NCBI GenBank assembly: GCA_017513125.1
Contig: JAFWDI010000002.1
Coordinates: 118,739 to 182,738 of the forward strand
Source of the DNA: Lachnospiraceae bacterium
GTDB lineage: Bacteria > Bacillota > Clostridia > Lachnospirales > Lachnospiraceae
Length of the DNA stretch: 64,000 nt
Reading direction: 5' to 3'
Shown: in pieces, positions 17,214 to 25,479 of the stretch
How the letters are laid out: each line of letters starts with the position of its first letter
How positions within the stretch are numbered: position 1 is the first letter of the stretch
Translations under genes and position numbers: made by a program
Notes under the pieces: model-generated
Told to the model about the DNA's origin: nothing
What the model saw: only the letters and a program-made list of their open reading frames with translations
The model's database searches: none

Positions 17214-18449
17214 CTAAAACTTCGCTTTCCGCAGGCCCGCCAGGAAGAGCACGACGCAGATGATGAAGCACGGCATGAGCACGAGCCACGCGCCGCGCGT
17301 CCAGCCGAAGGCCGTGATGGCCTGGCCCATAAAGATCGAGCCGATGAACATTCCGACGTTCTGCGTGCACCCGATCATGGCGTTCGCTGCCGGAACGTCG
17401 TCCGGCCGGTCCACGGTCTGGGGGATGGCCTGCGTGATGCAGGACGGCACGACGCCGCCCACGATGCCCGCGGGGATCGCGATCGCGTAATACAGCGCGG
17501 GGATTCGGCACACGAAGACCACGCAGGTATACAGTATGCCGATGAAAAGCGCGCCGAGCAGCAGCCACTTCCGGTTCTTCAGCCAGTCCGCGACCGCGCC
17601 GGACACCGGCGCGAAGATCGCGCCCGCCACGCCGAACATGGACGAGATCATGGTCGCGAAGACCAGCGTCGTCCCGAGTTCCGACTGCAGATACGTAGTC
17701 AGGAAGCCGTTCACGCCCATGAACGCGGCCTCGTCCAGCAGGAAGATCAGGGCCAGCATCCACAGCGTCTTGTTTTTAAACGCGCGGCGGATGCTTCCTT
17801 CGCCCGCCGCCCTGCGGCCGCCCGGGCCGGCGGCGGACTGTCCCGCGGCCTGAGCCTCCGCCGGTTCCGCGTACAGAACGACGAACGCGACGCCGACGAT
17901 CACGTCGAACACGACATTGCCCCACCAGACGGCCGTGTGCGGAAGCCCGCGGGACTCCGTCACCCATCCGTACAGCACGGGGCAGATGCACATGCACAGG
18001 GCCACCCACATGGACCAGATGCCCAGAGCCAGACCACGGCGCTCGGGGCCGAACCACGGCGCGATCGCACTCGCGCCCGCGACTCCCATGACGCCCATGC
18101 CGGCGCCCTCGATGATCCGGCTGACCATAAACAGCGCGAGATTCCCGGACGCCAGCGCCCCCAGGAGGGAGCCCACCGCCGAGCAGCCCACCGCGACCAG
18201 GATCGCGTTCCGGATCCCGATCTTACCGATGATCGCCGCGGTCGGGAAGGCGAGGATAAAGCCCATCACATAGAACAGGGCAATGACCCAGCCCAGTACG
18301 TTCGCGTCGAATCCGTAGATGCTCATGATCAGCGGCGCGAGCGACGTGACTTTCGCCATGTTCGCGGCGCAGGTGCAGCCTGCCAGAAAACAGACTGCCA
18401 GCACGACCCAGCCGTATCTGCTTTTTACGCTTTTCGTCCGCACATGCAT
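17214..18449 (-). CDS. MFS transporter
   Basis: 411 aa integral membrane protein of the major facilitator superfamily with about 12 hydrophobic segments and the usual central hydrophilic loop (about residues 190-215, rich in Ala, Gly and charged residues). The signature-like GKIGIRNAILV follows TM2. The start at 18449 has GGAGTGACC inside the end of the AsnB-like gene, six bases upstream of which is the stop, so the two are probably coupled. The family spans oxalate/formate, carboxylate and nucleoside carriers; the substrate cannot be called. Its position between AsnB-like and PurF-like genes suggests import of a substrate or export of the product of that operon. Confidence 0.85.
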   Translation of the reverse strand: MHVRTKSVKSRYGWVVLAVCFLAGCTCAANMAKVTSLAPLIMSIYGFDANVLGWVIALFYVMGFILAFPTAAIIGKIGIRNAILVAVGCSAVGSLLGALASGNLALFMVSRIIEGAGMGVMGVAGASAIAPWFGPERRGLALGIWSMWVALCMCICPVLYGWVTESRGLPHTAVWWGNVVFDVIVGVAFVVLYAEPAEAQAAGQSAAGPGGRRAAGEGSIRRAFKNKTLWMLALIFLLDEAAFMGVNGFLTTYLQSELGTTLVFATMISSMFGVAGAIFAPVSGAVADWLKNRKWLLLGALFIGILYTCVVFVCRIPALYYAIAIPAGIVGGVVPSCITQAIPQTVDRPDDVPAANAMIGCTQNVGMFIGSIFMGQAITAFGWTRGAWLVLMPCFIICVVLFLAGLRKAKF

Positions 18450-18455
18450 GGCCGG

Positions 18456-20012
18456 TCACTCCGCGAAATATTCGTCATACCACACCAGGAAGGTGTAGAT
18501 GGTCCAGACCTTTCTCCAGAGGTCGCTGTCGCCCGCCAGATAATCCGCCAGGATCTTCGCGATCTCGTCTTTCCTAAAGAACTTCTCCGCCGCCGCGCTT
18601 TCGAACTTCGCGCGCACGTCGGCGTTATACCGCTCGTCTGCCATCCAGATGCGGATCGGCACGATGAAGCCGAGCTTCTTCCGGAAGGCGATCTCGTCGG
18701 GCAGGACTTTCGCCGCGGCCGTGCGGAACGCCACCTTGTTCTGTTCCGGATCGACCTTGAACCGCGCGGGCAGCCGCGAAGCGATGTCGAAGATCCGCCG
18801 GTCCGTCAGCGGCATGCGGATCTCGAGGCCCGCGGCCGTGCTCATCTTATCCACGTTCAGGTAGATGTCGCCCTCGAGCCAGACGCGGATGTCGATGTCC
18901 GCCATCCGGGTCAGCGGGTCGAGGCCCTCGGTCTCTTCATAATAGTCTTTCACCAGATCGATCGGCAGGACCGAGGGGTCGTAATGCGCGAGGATGCGCT
19001 CCTTTTCGTCCTCCTTCATGATGTTCGTGTTTCCGACGTAGAAGGTCTTCAGGTTCTCGCCGTAGCGTTCGGCGTTCCGGTACATGTTGTAGCCGCCAAA
19101 AAACTCGTCGGCGCCCTCGCCCGAGTAGCAGAGCTTCGTATGCTCCGCCGTGGCCAGGCACCCCAGCGTGAACACGATCGCGGAGGCGTCGCCGAGAGGC
19201 TGTTCCATGTTCCGCATCACGAACGGAACGATGCCGAAGAACTCCTCGGGGCTAACCTTTTTCACATGATGCGTGCGGCCCAGAAGCTCCGCCGTGACCG
19301 CAGCCACGCGGGACTCGTCGAAGCGTTCCTCGTCATAGCCGCAGGAGTCGCAGGCCTGCGCGTCGGAGACCGCCAGCACGTAAGACGAGTCGACGCCGCC
19401 CGAGAGGAAGGACTCCGCGGTCTCGTCCGCGGTCTTCACTTCCGGCATGACGACCTTCGTCAATGTCTCGTGGATCTCGTCCGCCCACTCTTCGAGGGTC
19501 TTCGTCTCATCCGGGTGATACGCCGGCGCCCAGTAGCGGGTGACGGTGAGGGCGTCCGCGGTGCCGGCAATGCCCTTCTTCCAGACCAGATAATGTCCCG
19601 GCATCAGCTTCTTCACGCCCTTAAAGAACGTGTCCTCGCCCGCGGCATAGGTCAGCGAGAGGTAGATCTGGAGCATCGGCTCATTCAGCTCTTTCACGAA
19701 CTTCGGAGAATCCATGATCTCGCGGATCATGGTCCCGTACAGCAGTTCGCCGTCCGCCGTGACATAGTAATAAAACGGCTTCGTACCGAACTGGTCGCGC
19801 AAGGCAAAGACCTCGTCCGCCTCGTCGTCGTACAGCGCGAACGCGAACATGCCGTAAATGTGATCGGCCATCTCATGTCCCCAGGTCTCGTAGGCCCGGG
19901 CCAGGATGGCCTCTTCCTTCTCCGCGCGCGGGAGCGTACGGTCAATATTCAGCTCGGTACAGAGCTGCTCGTGATTTCGAATGTGTCCGCGATAGGTCTT
20001 AACTGTGATCAT
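18456..20012 (-). CDS. Asparagine-synthetase-like protein lacking the N-terminal glutaminase site
   Basis: 518 aa AsnB relative. The synthetase half is intact: the ATP-PPase loop FLSGGVDSS at 202-210 and CYSGEGADEFFGGY further on. The N-terminal half is cut: the protein starts at a segment (TYRGHIRNHEQLC) that aligns with the NGEIYNH region about 70 residues into ordinary AsnB, so Cys1 and the HRGPD loop are missing. The ATG at 20012 has AGGAG about 11 bases upstream, and no extension carrying a Cys nucleophile was found before it. An ammonia-dependent asparagine synthetase or another adenylating amide-forming enzyme is the likely role. First gene of the operon continuing with the MFS transporter and PurF-like gene. 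Confidence 0.85.
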   Translation of the reverse strand: MITVKTYRGHIRNHEQLCTELNIDRTLPRAEKEEAILARAYETWGHEMADHIYGMFAFALYDDEADEVFALRDQFGTKPFYYYVTADGELLYGTMIREIMDSPKFVKELNEPMLQIYLSLTYAAGEDTFFKGVKKLMPGHYLVWKKGIAGTADALTVTRYWAPAYHPDETKTLEEWADEIHETLTKVVMPEVKTADETAESFLSGGVDSSYVLAVSDAQACDSCGYDEERFDESRVAAVTAELLGRTHHVKKVSPEEFFGIVPFVMRNMEQPLGDASAIVFTLGCLATAEHTKLCYSGEGADEFFGGYNMYRNAERYGENLKTFYVGNTNIMKEDEKERILAHYDPSVLPIDLVKDYYEETEGLDPLTRMADIDIRVWLEGDIYLNVDKMSTAAGLEIRMPLTDRRIFDIASRLPARFKVDPEQNKVAFRTAAAKVLPDEIAFRKKLGFIVPIRIWMADERYNADVRAKFESAAAEKFFRKDEIAKILADYLAGDSDLWRKVWTIYTFLVWYDEYFAE

Positions 20013-20130
20013 GCTTTTTCAGGCTCCTGTGATCCGATCATCCGGTCTCCGCGCCGACGGTTCGGAACGCTGCGGCGCTCCCTGCCTTCCCGGCGCAGGC
20101 AAACATGAAAGCAATGGTACTATAGCACAC

Positions 20131-20182
20131 AAAAATTTTTCCCGCCACAACGCGAGACGCAGTTTCGCGTGCGGCGGGAAAA
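20131..20182 (-). terminator. Intrinsic terminator after GRE2
   Basis: A long imperfect stem (TTTTTCCCGCC at 20136-20146 against GGCGGGAAAAA at 20172-20182, with inner TCGCGT pairing) ends on the minus strand in AAAAATTTTTG. It separates GRE2 from the AsnB-like operon. Confidence 0.75.
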
Positions 20183-20213
20183 ACAAATAACGGGTTTTCT
20201 GACATAACGGAGA

Positions 20214-22688
20214 TCAGACCATATGCTCCGTTCTCCGGATGAAGTCGTCCTGGACTTTCTTGCCCAGTTCGACGAACGCGGCCGAGAAGCCGGCGATGCG
20301 GACGATCAGGTCCTTATACTCGTCCGGGTGATCCTGCGCGTCGTACAGGGTGTCGGCGGAGACGACATTGAACTGGACCTGCATGCCGCCCAGAGCGAAG
20401 TACGCGCGGATCAGGTCTTTGATCTTCGCCTCGCCTTCCTCGCTCTTCATGACGGTGGGCGAGAACTTGATGTTCAGCTGGTCGCCGTTTCCGATGTCGA
20501 TCTGCGGCAGCTTCGCGGCGGACTTGATGTAGGCGGTCGGGCCGTGCTTGTCCAGACCCTGCTTCGGGCTGATGGCCTCGGCCAGCGGCTCGCCGGAAAA
20601 ACGTCCGTCGGGCGTCGCCGCGGTGCGGTTTCCGTAGACCACGTTCATCGTCATCGTGAACGTGCCGGGTCTCCAGCCGCCGCGCGGTCCCTGTGCGTTA
20701 TTAATGATGTCGCAGAACACCTGCATGCCCCAGGTCGCGTACTTGTCGACGTAGTCGTCGTCATTTCCGTAATGCGGGCAGACGTTCGTGATGTACTGCT
20801 GCAGCTCCTCGTAGCCTTCCCAGTTCGCCTGCAGGGCGTCGTACAGCTCGCGGGTCGTGCAGATCTTCTTATCGAAGCAGCACCACTCGATCGCGGCGAG
20901 CGAGTCCGCGACGTTTCCGATGCCGCAGCAGGTCACGCCGGTCGAGTTATACTTCGCGCCGCCCCAGGTCACGTCGTAGCCGGACTCCATGCAGCCGTCC
21001 GTGGTCGCGGAAGCGAGCGGGCAGGGGATGGTCTGGCGGTACGCGATCTCGGCGATGTTCGCCAGCGACACGTGCCAGTTCAGGTAGAACTCCGCGGTCT
21101 TCTTCACGGCTTCCTTCACCTGCTCCATGTTCTCGAACTCGTACAGGTATCCGGTCGCGGGGCCGCCCTGGTAGCCGTTCAGCGGGTTGATGCCGTTATT
21201 CAGCGAGATGGCGACCGCCTGGCCGTAGTTCCAGAAGCTCTCCGCTCCGGACGCACCGCAGCACGGCCACTCGTTTCCGGTGCCGGCGGGCTCGACGCAG
21301 CCGATCAGGCAGTAGTCGCGCGCGTCCTCCAGCGTGTAGCCCTTCTTCAGCAGGACCGGGATGATGATGTCGTCGTTCTCGAACGTCGGCATGCCGCCGG
21401 CACGGGACGAAGACGCGATCGCGAGCGACCAGAGGTCGTCCGGAGTGCCCTGGTGAATACGCAGCGACAGCGACGGGCTGTACAGATACAGGCGTGCGTA
21501 GGTCTGGATCAGCATGTAGGACAGGGCGTTCGAAGCGTCATTCCCCTCCTTGTCCACGCCGCCCACCGAGAAGTGCTGGCCGCTCTCCACGGTCATGTCG
21601 TGATGTTCGTACTTCACGGTGCCGTCCGGCATCTCGATGACGTCCGGCGGCTGGCACGCCTCACCGCGCGTATACTCGGCGGCCTTAAGGATGAAGCTGT
21701 CGACGATCTCCTGTGCGAACTCCTCGGTGATCGCGCCGGAAGCGAGGTCGGCCTCGAGGAAGTGGCCCGCGTACTGATCGATGCGGCCGAAGGTCACGCC
21801 GTGGTTCTGGCCGTCCAGGCACAGGCACAGCATATAGAAGTTGATCGCCTGCATGGCCTCCCAGAAGTTCCGGCAGGGATACTCGATGATGTGTCCGAAC
21901 ATGTCGGCCATCTGCTCCAGCTCGGCCTTCCGCTTCGCGTCGAAGCGGTCTTCCTTCGCCATGCGCGCGCACTCTTCGCCGTAGCGCTTCGCGAGTGTGA
22001 TCATGCCCTCGCAGACGATCGAGACCGACTTATAGAAGATGTACTTCTCGCCGTCCATGCCCTGCATGTGACCGGCCATCTCCTTCATCTTCTGCTCGGC
22101 CTCTTCCTTGATCGCCTTCATGCCGACGTGGACGACCTTGTTATAATTCGCGCAGAAATGGCCCTGGCAGCGCACGCCGATCAGGTTTCCGCCGCCGCGG
22201 TTCAGACCGTAGTCGAGCGCGCCGGACTTATGCAGGTCCCAGCACTCGTCGGGAACGCAGGCCGAGATCTTCTCGGCCGAGCTGCGGCCCTTCCAGAACT
22301 CCGCCGCCTCACGGAAGATCTGACGGTCCTCGTCGGTGCACATGTTCCGGCAGCCGTCGGTCTGGTAGGTGATGCGGAAGGTCTCATCATCCGCGTTCAT
22401 CGTGTCGAACAGCACGCCCGCGAACCACTCCACATAAGGCGTGATCGCACGGTAGGTGCGTCCCTGGTTCGCGACGATCAGCTCGGTGTCCTCGACGCGG
22501 ACGGTCATCTGCTCGCACAGATCGCGGAAGAACTTCGCGCGCTTCATCAGCGGGTAGTCCGCCTCATACTTCCGGTACGACTCGGTGATGATCTTCGTGC
22601 GCTCCGCGTCCAGCCACATATCGTGATACTCGACGGCCTTAAAACGCTTTTTGATCTCAGCGATCCGCTCGGTGACGGGGCTGATCAT
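20214..22688 (-). CDS. Glycyl radical enzyme 2 (orphan, substrate unknown)
   Basis: 824 aa PFL-family glycyl radical enzyme. Radical loop LIVRIAGFSAAF with Gly800; thiyl loop DYCLIGCVEPAGTG with Cys464 and Glu466, the GCVEP form shared with dehydratases and C-N/C-S lyases. The region following it (EWPCCGASGAESFW) differs from diol dehydratases, and the segment equivalent to the substrate-binding GHS of those enzymes reads NHGVTFGR. The start MISPVTER at 22688 is preferred because it aligns with GRE1 and has AGGAG five bases upstream; ATG at 22703 is the alternative. No activase is adjacent: it stands alone between a terminator and a divergent Nit2-like gene, so activation in trans must be assumed. 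Confidence 0.9.
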   Translation of the reverse strand: MISPVTERIAEIKKRFKAVEYHDMWLDAERTKIITESYRKYEADYPLMKRAKFFRDLCEQMTVRVEDTELIVANQGRTYRAITPYVEWFAGVLFDTMNADDETFRITYQTDGCRNMCTDEDRQIFREAAEFWKGRSSAEKISACVPDECWDLHKSGALDYGLNRGGGNLIGVRCQGHFCANYNKVVHVGMKAIKEEAEQKMKEMAGHMQGMDGEKYIFYKSVSIVCEGMITLAKRYGEECARMAKEDRFDAKRKAELEQMADMFGHIIEYPCRNFWEAMQAINFYMLCLCLDGQNHGVTFGRIDQYAGHFLEADLASGAITEEFAQEIVDSFILKAAEYTRGEACQPPDVIEMPDGTVKYEHHDMTVESGQHFSVGGVDKEGNDASNALSYMLIQTYARLYLYSPSLSLRIHQGTPDDLWSLAIASSSRAGGMPTFENDDIIIPVLLKKGYTLEDARDYCLIGCVEPAGTGNEWPCCGASGAESFWNYGQAVAISLNNGINPLNGYQGGPATGYLYEFENMEQVKEAVKKTAEFYLNWHVSLANIAEIAYRQTIPCPLASATTDGCMESGYDVTWGGAKYNSTGVTCCGIGNVADSLAAIEWCCFDKKICTTRELYDALQANWEGYEELQQYITNVCPHYGNDDDYVDKYATWGMQVFCDIINNAQGPRGGWRPGTFTMTMNVVYGNRTAATPDGRFSGEPLAEAISPKQGLDKHGPTAYIKSAAKLPQIDIGNGDQLNIKFSPTVMKSEEGEAKIKDLIRAYFALGGMQVQFNVVSADTLYDAQDHPDEYKDLIVRIAGFSAAFVELGKKVQDDFIRRTEHMV

Positions 22689-22956
22689 GTCAACTCCTCT
22701 CATGATATGTTTCCTCCCTTCCATATATCAGTTCCGGGTATCGATCTTCTGATATAACTTTTGCTTTCTTCCCGTTCATCAGGTAAAGTGCAGATAGAAA
22801 CCGCGGGCAATGCACGCATTGTCCTATTATTCTATAAACAGTATAGGTCTTTGTCGGGCTTTTACAATGTAAGAAAGCCCACCCTCATTGAAAAATTTCG
22901 AGAATCGTTATCAGATCTCCGAAAAGAGTCATCAGTTTTTCGAATAAGGAGATGCT

Positions 22957-23784
22957 ATGAAAGTCAAATGCGCCCTCATCCAGCTCGCCTTCCGGAAAGG
23001 CGTCGATAATGCCCTCACGGCCGCCGAAGGCTTCATCGCCGAAGCGGCCGCAGACGGCGCGCAGCTGATCCTGCTGCCCGAGATGTTCTGCTGCCCCTAC
23101 AGCACGAAGAAATTCCCGGAGTACGCTCAGCCCGACGACGGAGAGATGTGCCGGCGCATGTCGGCCGCCGCCGCGAAAGCCGGCGTCTGGCTGGTCGCCG
23201 GAACCGTTCCGGAGCTGGTACGGGAGGAGGACGGCACGGAGAAGATCTACAACACCGCTTTCGTCTACGGACCCAACGGGCGCGAGGTCTGCCGCCACCG
23301 GAAGATCCACATGTTCGACGTGGACGTCGCGGGCGGCGTCTCGATGCGGGAGTCCGACACCCTGGCCGCGGGGGACAGCATCACGATGTTCGACACGCCG
23401 TTCGGCCGCGTCGGCGTGGCGGTCTGCTACGATCTCCGCTTTTTCGAGATGTTCCGCCTCATGCAGAAGGCGGGCTGCGGCATCATCGCCGTTCCGGCCT
23501 GCTTCACCGCGAAGACCGGCGCCGCGCACTGGGAAGTCCTGTTCCGTTCGCGCGCGATCGACTGTCAGTGCTACCTGCTGGGCTGCGCCCAGACCCGGAA
23601 CGACTCCGCCCCCTACGTCTGCCATTCACACTCGATCGCCGTCGATCCGTGGGGCCGCGTACTCGCGGACGCCGGCACGGACGAATGCATCGTCTATGCG
23701 GAGCTCGACACGGAAGTCACAGAGAAAGTAAAAGCGCAGCTGCCTGTGCTGAAGCAGCTGCGCGAAGACGCGTATCATCTGTAA
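22957..23784 (+). CDS. Carbon-nitrogen hydrolase, Nit2/omega-amidase-like
   Basis: 275 aa nitrilase-superfamily amidase with the Glu-Lys-Cys triad clearly placed: Glu42 in LLPEMF, Lys116 in HRKIHMFD and Cys157 in AVCYDLRF. The KIHMFD and CYDLRF forms are those of omega-amidase (Nit2), which hydrolyses alpha-ketoglutaramate and alpha-ketosuccinamate to oxoacids and ammonia; that substrate is inferred from motif likeness only. The start follows AAGGAG. It is divergent from GRE2 and converges, with ten bases between, on the permuted papain-like gene. Confidence 0.88.
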   Translation: MKVKCALIQLAFRKGVDNALTAAEGFIAEAAADGAQLILLPEMFCCPYSTKKFPEYAQPDDGEMCRRMSAAAAKAGVWLVAGTVPELVREEDGTEKIYNTAFVYGPNGREVCRHRKIHMFDVDVAGGVSMRESDTLAAGDSITMFDTPFGRVGVAVCYDLRFFEMFRLMQKAGCGIIAVPACFTAKTGAAHWEVLFRSRAIDCQCYLLGCAQTRNDSAPYVCHSHSIAVDPWGRVLADAGTDECIVYAELDTEVTEKVKAQLPVLKQLREDAYHL

Positions 23785-23794
23785 AAAAGTGTTT

Positions 23795-24853
23795 TCAGGA
23801 CTCTTCCGCGGCTGTGCCGGCGGTCGTATCGACAGGCGTTTTCGCGGTCGTACAGACAGCCGTGACGGCCGTTTCCGCTTCCCAGACAGCCGTCTCGACC
23901 GCCTCCGCCTCCCGGGCCGCCTCCGCCGCGGCACGTGCGGCCTCCGCCGTGGCACGTGCGGCCTCCGCCGCGCGCACTTCCTCGATCGGCTTCCAGCCTT
24001 CTCCGATATTCCGCATCTCCTCGGTGCTCCACAGGAACGGACGGAGCGCGCGGAGATCGTTCTCGGCGTACATCTTCATCCAGCTCTCGCCGACCCCGCG
24101 GACTCCCAGCCTGCGCGCCTCCCGCAGCGCGGTGCGCACTGCCGACGTTACGCTGTTATCCACGATCGCCGTGGTCACGACGTCACGGATGATCCGCATG
24201 ATCATGCGGCGGAAGCGGAACAGATAGACCATGATATTGATCCGGTTCACCAGCCGCCTGATCGGGGTCATGGTGAGCGCTCCGATATCCGGGATGTTCT
24301 CGTCGTCGCCGATCAGGATCGCGAGGATCGCGCCGCCGGTCTGCTGGACCGCGGTCATCACGATATCCTTCGCGCCGGACGGCGGCTCCTTCTCCGCTCC
24401 GGTCAGGTTCACCAGAAGCGCGTTCAGGTCGTTCGGCAGGGTCGTCGCCGCAGGCTGAGTCGTACTCACGACGCCCGCGTCCATAAGCACGCTGGCCACG
24501 AACTGCGAGCAGAAGTAGTGATTCTTCATCTTCAGCGGGATGTAGATCAGCGCCAGAAACACGCCGACCGCGGCATACTTGTACGAATCCCGGTTCTCGC
24601 GGACTTCCTCGATCCGGTTTTTGATCGTCGTGTATTCCTCATCCGTCACGATCAGCTCGTAATAGACCGTCGTCGTGTCGGTCTTCCGCTTCGTTCCCTC
24701 GATATGAAAGCCCTTCAGGTTAAACGTGTAGAAGGTCTTCGGGTCCTCCTCCAGCGCGATCGCGGCATGCGAAAAATTCCCGGGCCGGAAAAACCAGACC
24801 AGGTTCTCGAAAAGATTATGCCGGCGCGACATCCGGACGATGACCTTCGCCAT
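23795..24853 (-). CDS. Permuted NlpC/P60 (YiiX-like) protein with Ala-rich tail
   Basis: 352 aa. The N-terminal 125 residues fit the circularly permuted papain-like fold of the YiiX group: His29 in NFSHAAIAL comes first and Cys115 in YFCSQFVASVL second. Such proteins act as amidases or peptidases on cell wall or lipid substrates; which applies here is unknown. Residues 90-108 form a short hydrophobic segment, and a basic amphipathic stretch rich in Arg and Ile follows near 220-245. The last 60 residues are low complexity, with (A/T)-A-E-A-A-R type repeats. The start has GGAGC 11 bases upstream. Downstream of superoxide reductase on the same strand, 47 bases away. Confidence 0.7.
   Translation of the reverse strand: MAKVIVRMSRRHNLFENLVWFFRPGNFSHAAIALEEDPKTFYTFNLKGFHIEGTKRKTDTTTVYYELIVTDEEYTTIKNRIEEVRENRDSYKYAAVGVFLALIYIPLKMKNHYFCSQFVASVLMDAGVVSTTQPAATTLPNDLNALLVNLTGAEKEPPSGAKDIVMTAVQQTGGAILAILIGDDENIPDIGALTMTPIRRLVNRINIMVYLFRFRRMIMRIIRDVVTTAIVDNSVTSAVRTALREARRLGVRGVGESWMKMYAENDLRALRPFLWSTEEMRNIGEGWKPIEEVRAAEAARATAEAARAAAEAAREAEAVETAVWEAETAVTAVCTTAKTPVDTTAGTAAEES
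23895..23972. repeat. Imperfect tandem repeat encoding the Ala-rich tail
   Basis: Near-identical units of about 21 bases built on GCCTCCGCCGYGGCACGTGCG lie in tandem here, with more diverged copies to the left. They encode the low-complexity Ala/Glu/Arg tail of the papain-like protein. This is a coding repeat prone to slippage and not a CRISPR array. Confidence 0.7.
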
Positions 24854-24900
24854 GCTGGATCAAAGCTCCTTCATCAGCGTTCTTGTTTCAGAGCGTGTAC

Positions 24901-25275
24901 TCAGAGCTCTTTTTTCCAGAGGCCGTGCAGGTTGCAGTATTCCAGCGCCGCCACAGCCTCATCGCCTTCCGCCAGCGCGAAGACCGCGCAGGGAGCTTCG
25001 CCGGGGGCCAGCTTCTTGATCTGGACGCCCTGCTTCGTCTCCAGGACGATGAACTGGATATAATGCTCCTCAAGCATCGGATGATCGACTTCGCCGACCT
25101 TCACGGTCACGATGTTCCCCGCGATCTCGACGACCGGGATGTGCTTCTCGAACGCCGCCTCGACGGTATTCGGCTCAAGTTCCTTCATGGGCTGCCCGCA
25201 GCACATCGGCGTGCAGGGCTTTTCGATGATCTTCGTCACGAGGTTTCCGCAGCGCTCGCAAAGATAGTATTTCAT
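24901..25275 (-). CDS. dfx: Desulfoferrodoxin (class I superoxide reductase)
   Basis: 124 aa cytoplasmic enzyme that reduces superoxide to hydrogen peroxide without making oxygen, an oxidative-stress defence of anaerobes. The N-terminal desulforedoxin domain has all four iron ligands (Cys6, Cys9, Cys25, Cys26). The catalytic Fe(His)4Cys centre is complete with His45, His65, His71, Cys114 and His117. The true start is the ATG at 25275, preceded by AAGGAGG; the upstream in-frame extension has no domain content. It probably protects the oxygen-sensitive GRE and Fe-S enzymes around it. Confidence 0.95.
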   Translation of the reverse strand: MKYYLCERCGNLVTKIIEKPCTPMCCGQPMKELEPNTVEAAFEKHIPVVEIAGNIVTVKVGEVDHPMLEEHYIQFIVLETKQGVQIKKLAPGEAPCAVFALAEGDEAVAALEYCNLHGLWKKEL

Positions 25276-25408
25276 AAGAATGACCTCCTTTTTATGTCCG
25301 GCCGGCACCGCGCGGCTTTCGGCCGGATATCTTCCTCCGATGATTTTACTCTTTTCCGCGGACGATATCAATGCCGCCCGGCACACAGCTGCCTCACAGA
25401 CATAAACC

Positions 25409-25436
25409 AAGGCTGCCGGACGGATCCGGCAGCCTT
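25409..25436. terminator. Intrinsic terminator after OYE 4
   Basis: A perfect 12-bp stem AAGGCTGCCGGA / TCCGGCAGCCTT with a four-base loop lies between the OYE4 stop and superoxide reductase. On the minus strand it is followed by GGTTTATGTC, a weak T-run, so some read-through into dfx is possible. Confidence 0.65.
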
Positions 25437-25479
25437 CTGTCTCAGACGAATATTCCGACCGCTCCGGGCCGGCGCATAT

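Noticed and set aside
18456..20213. Possible missing N-terminus of the AsnB-like gene just upstream
   Set aside because: The 200 bases upstream contain the GRE2 terminator and no in-frame stretch with a Met-Cys start or HRGPD motif, so a simple frameshift does not restore it. A ribosome site before 20012 supports the short form.
23895..23972. Tandem repeats as a CRISPR array
   Set aside because: Units are contiguous without spacers, lie in frame inside a gene and encode Ala/Glu/Arg repeats; no cas gene is near.
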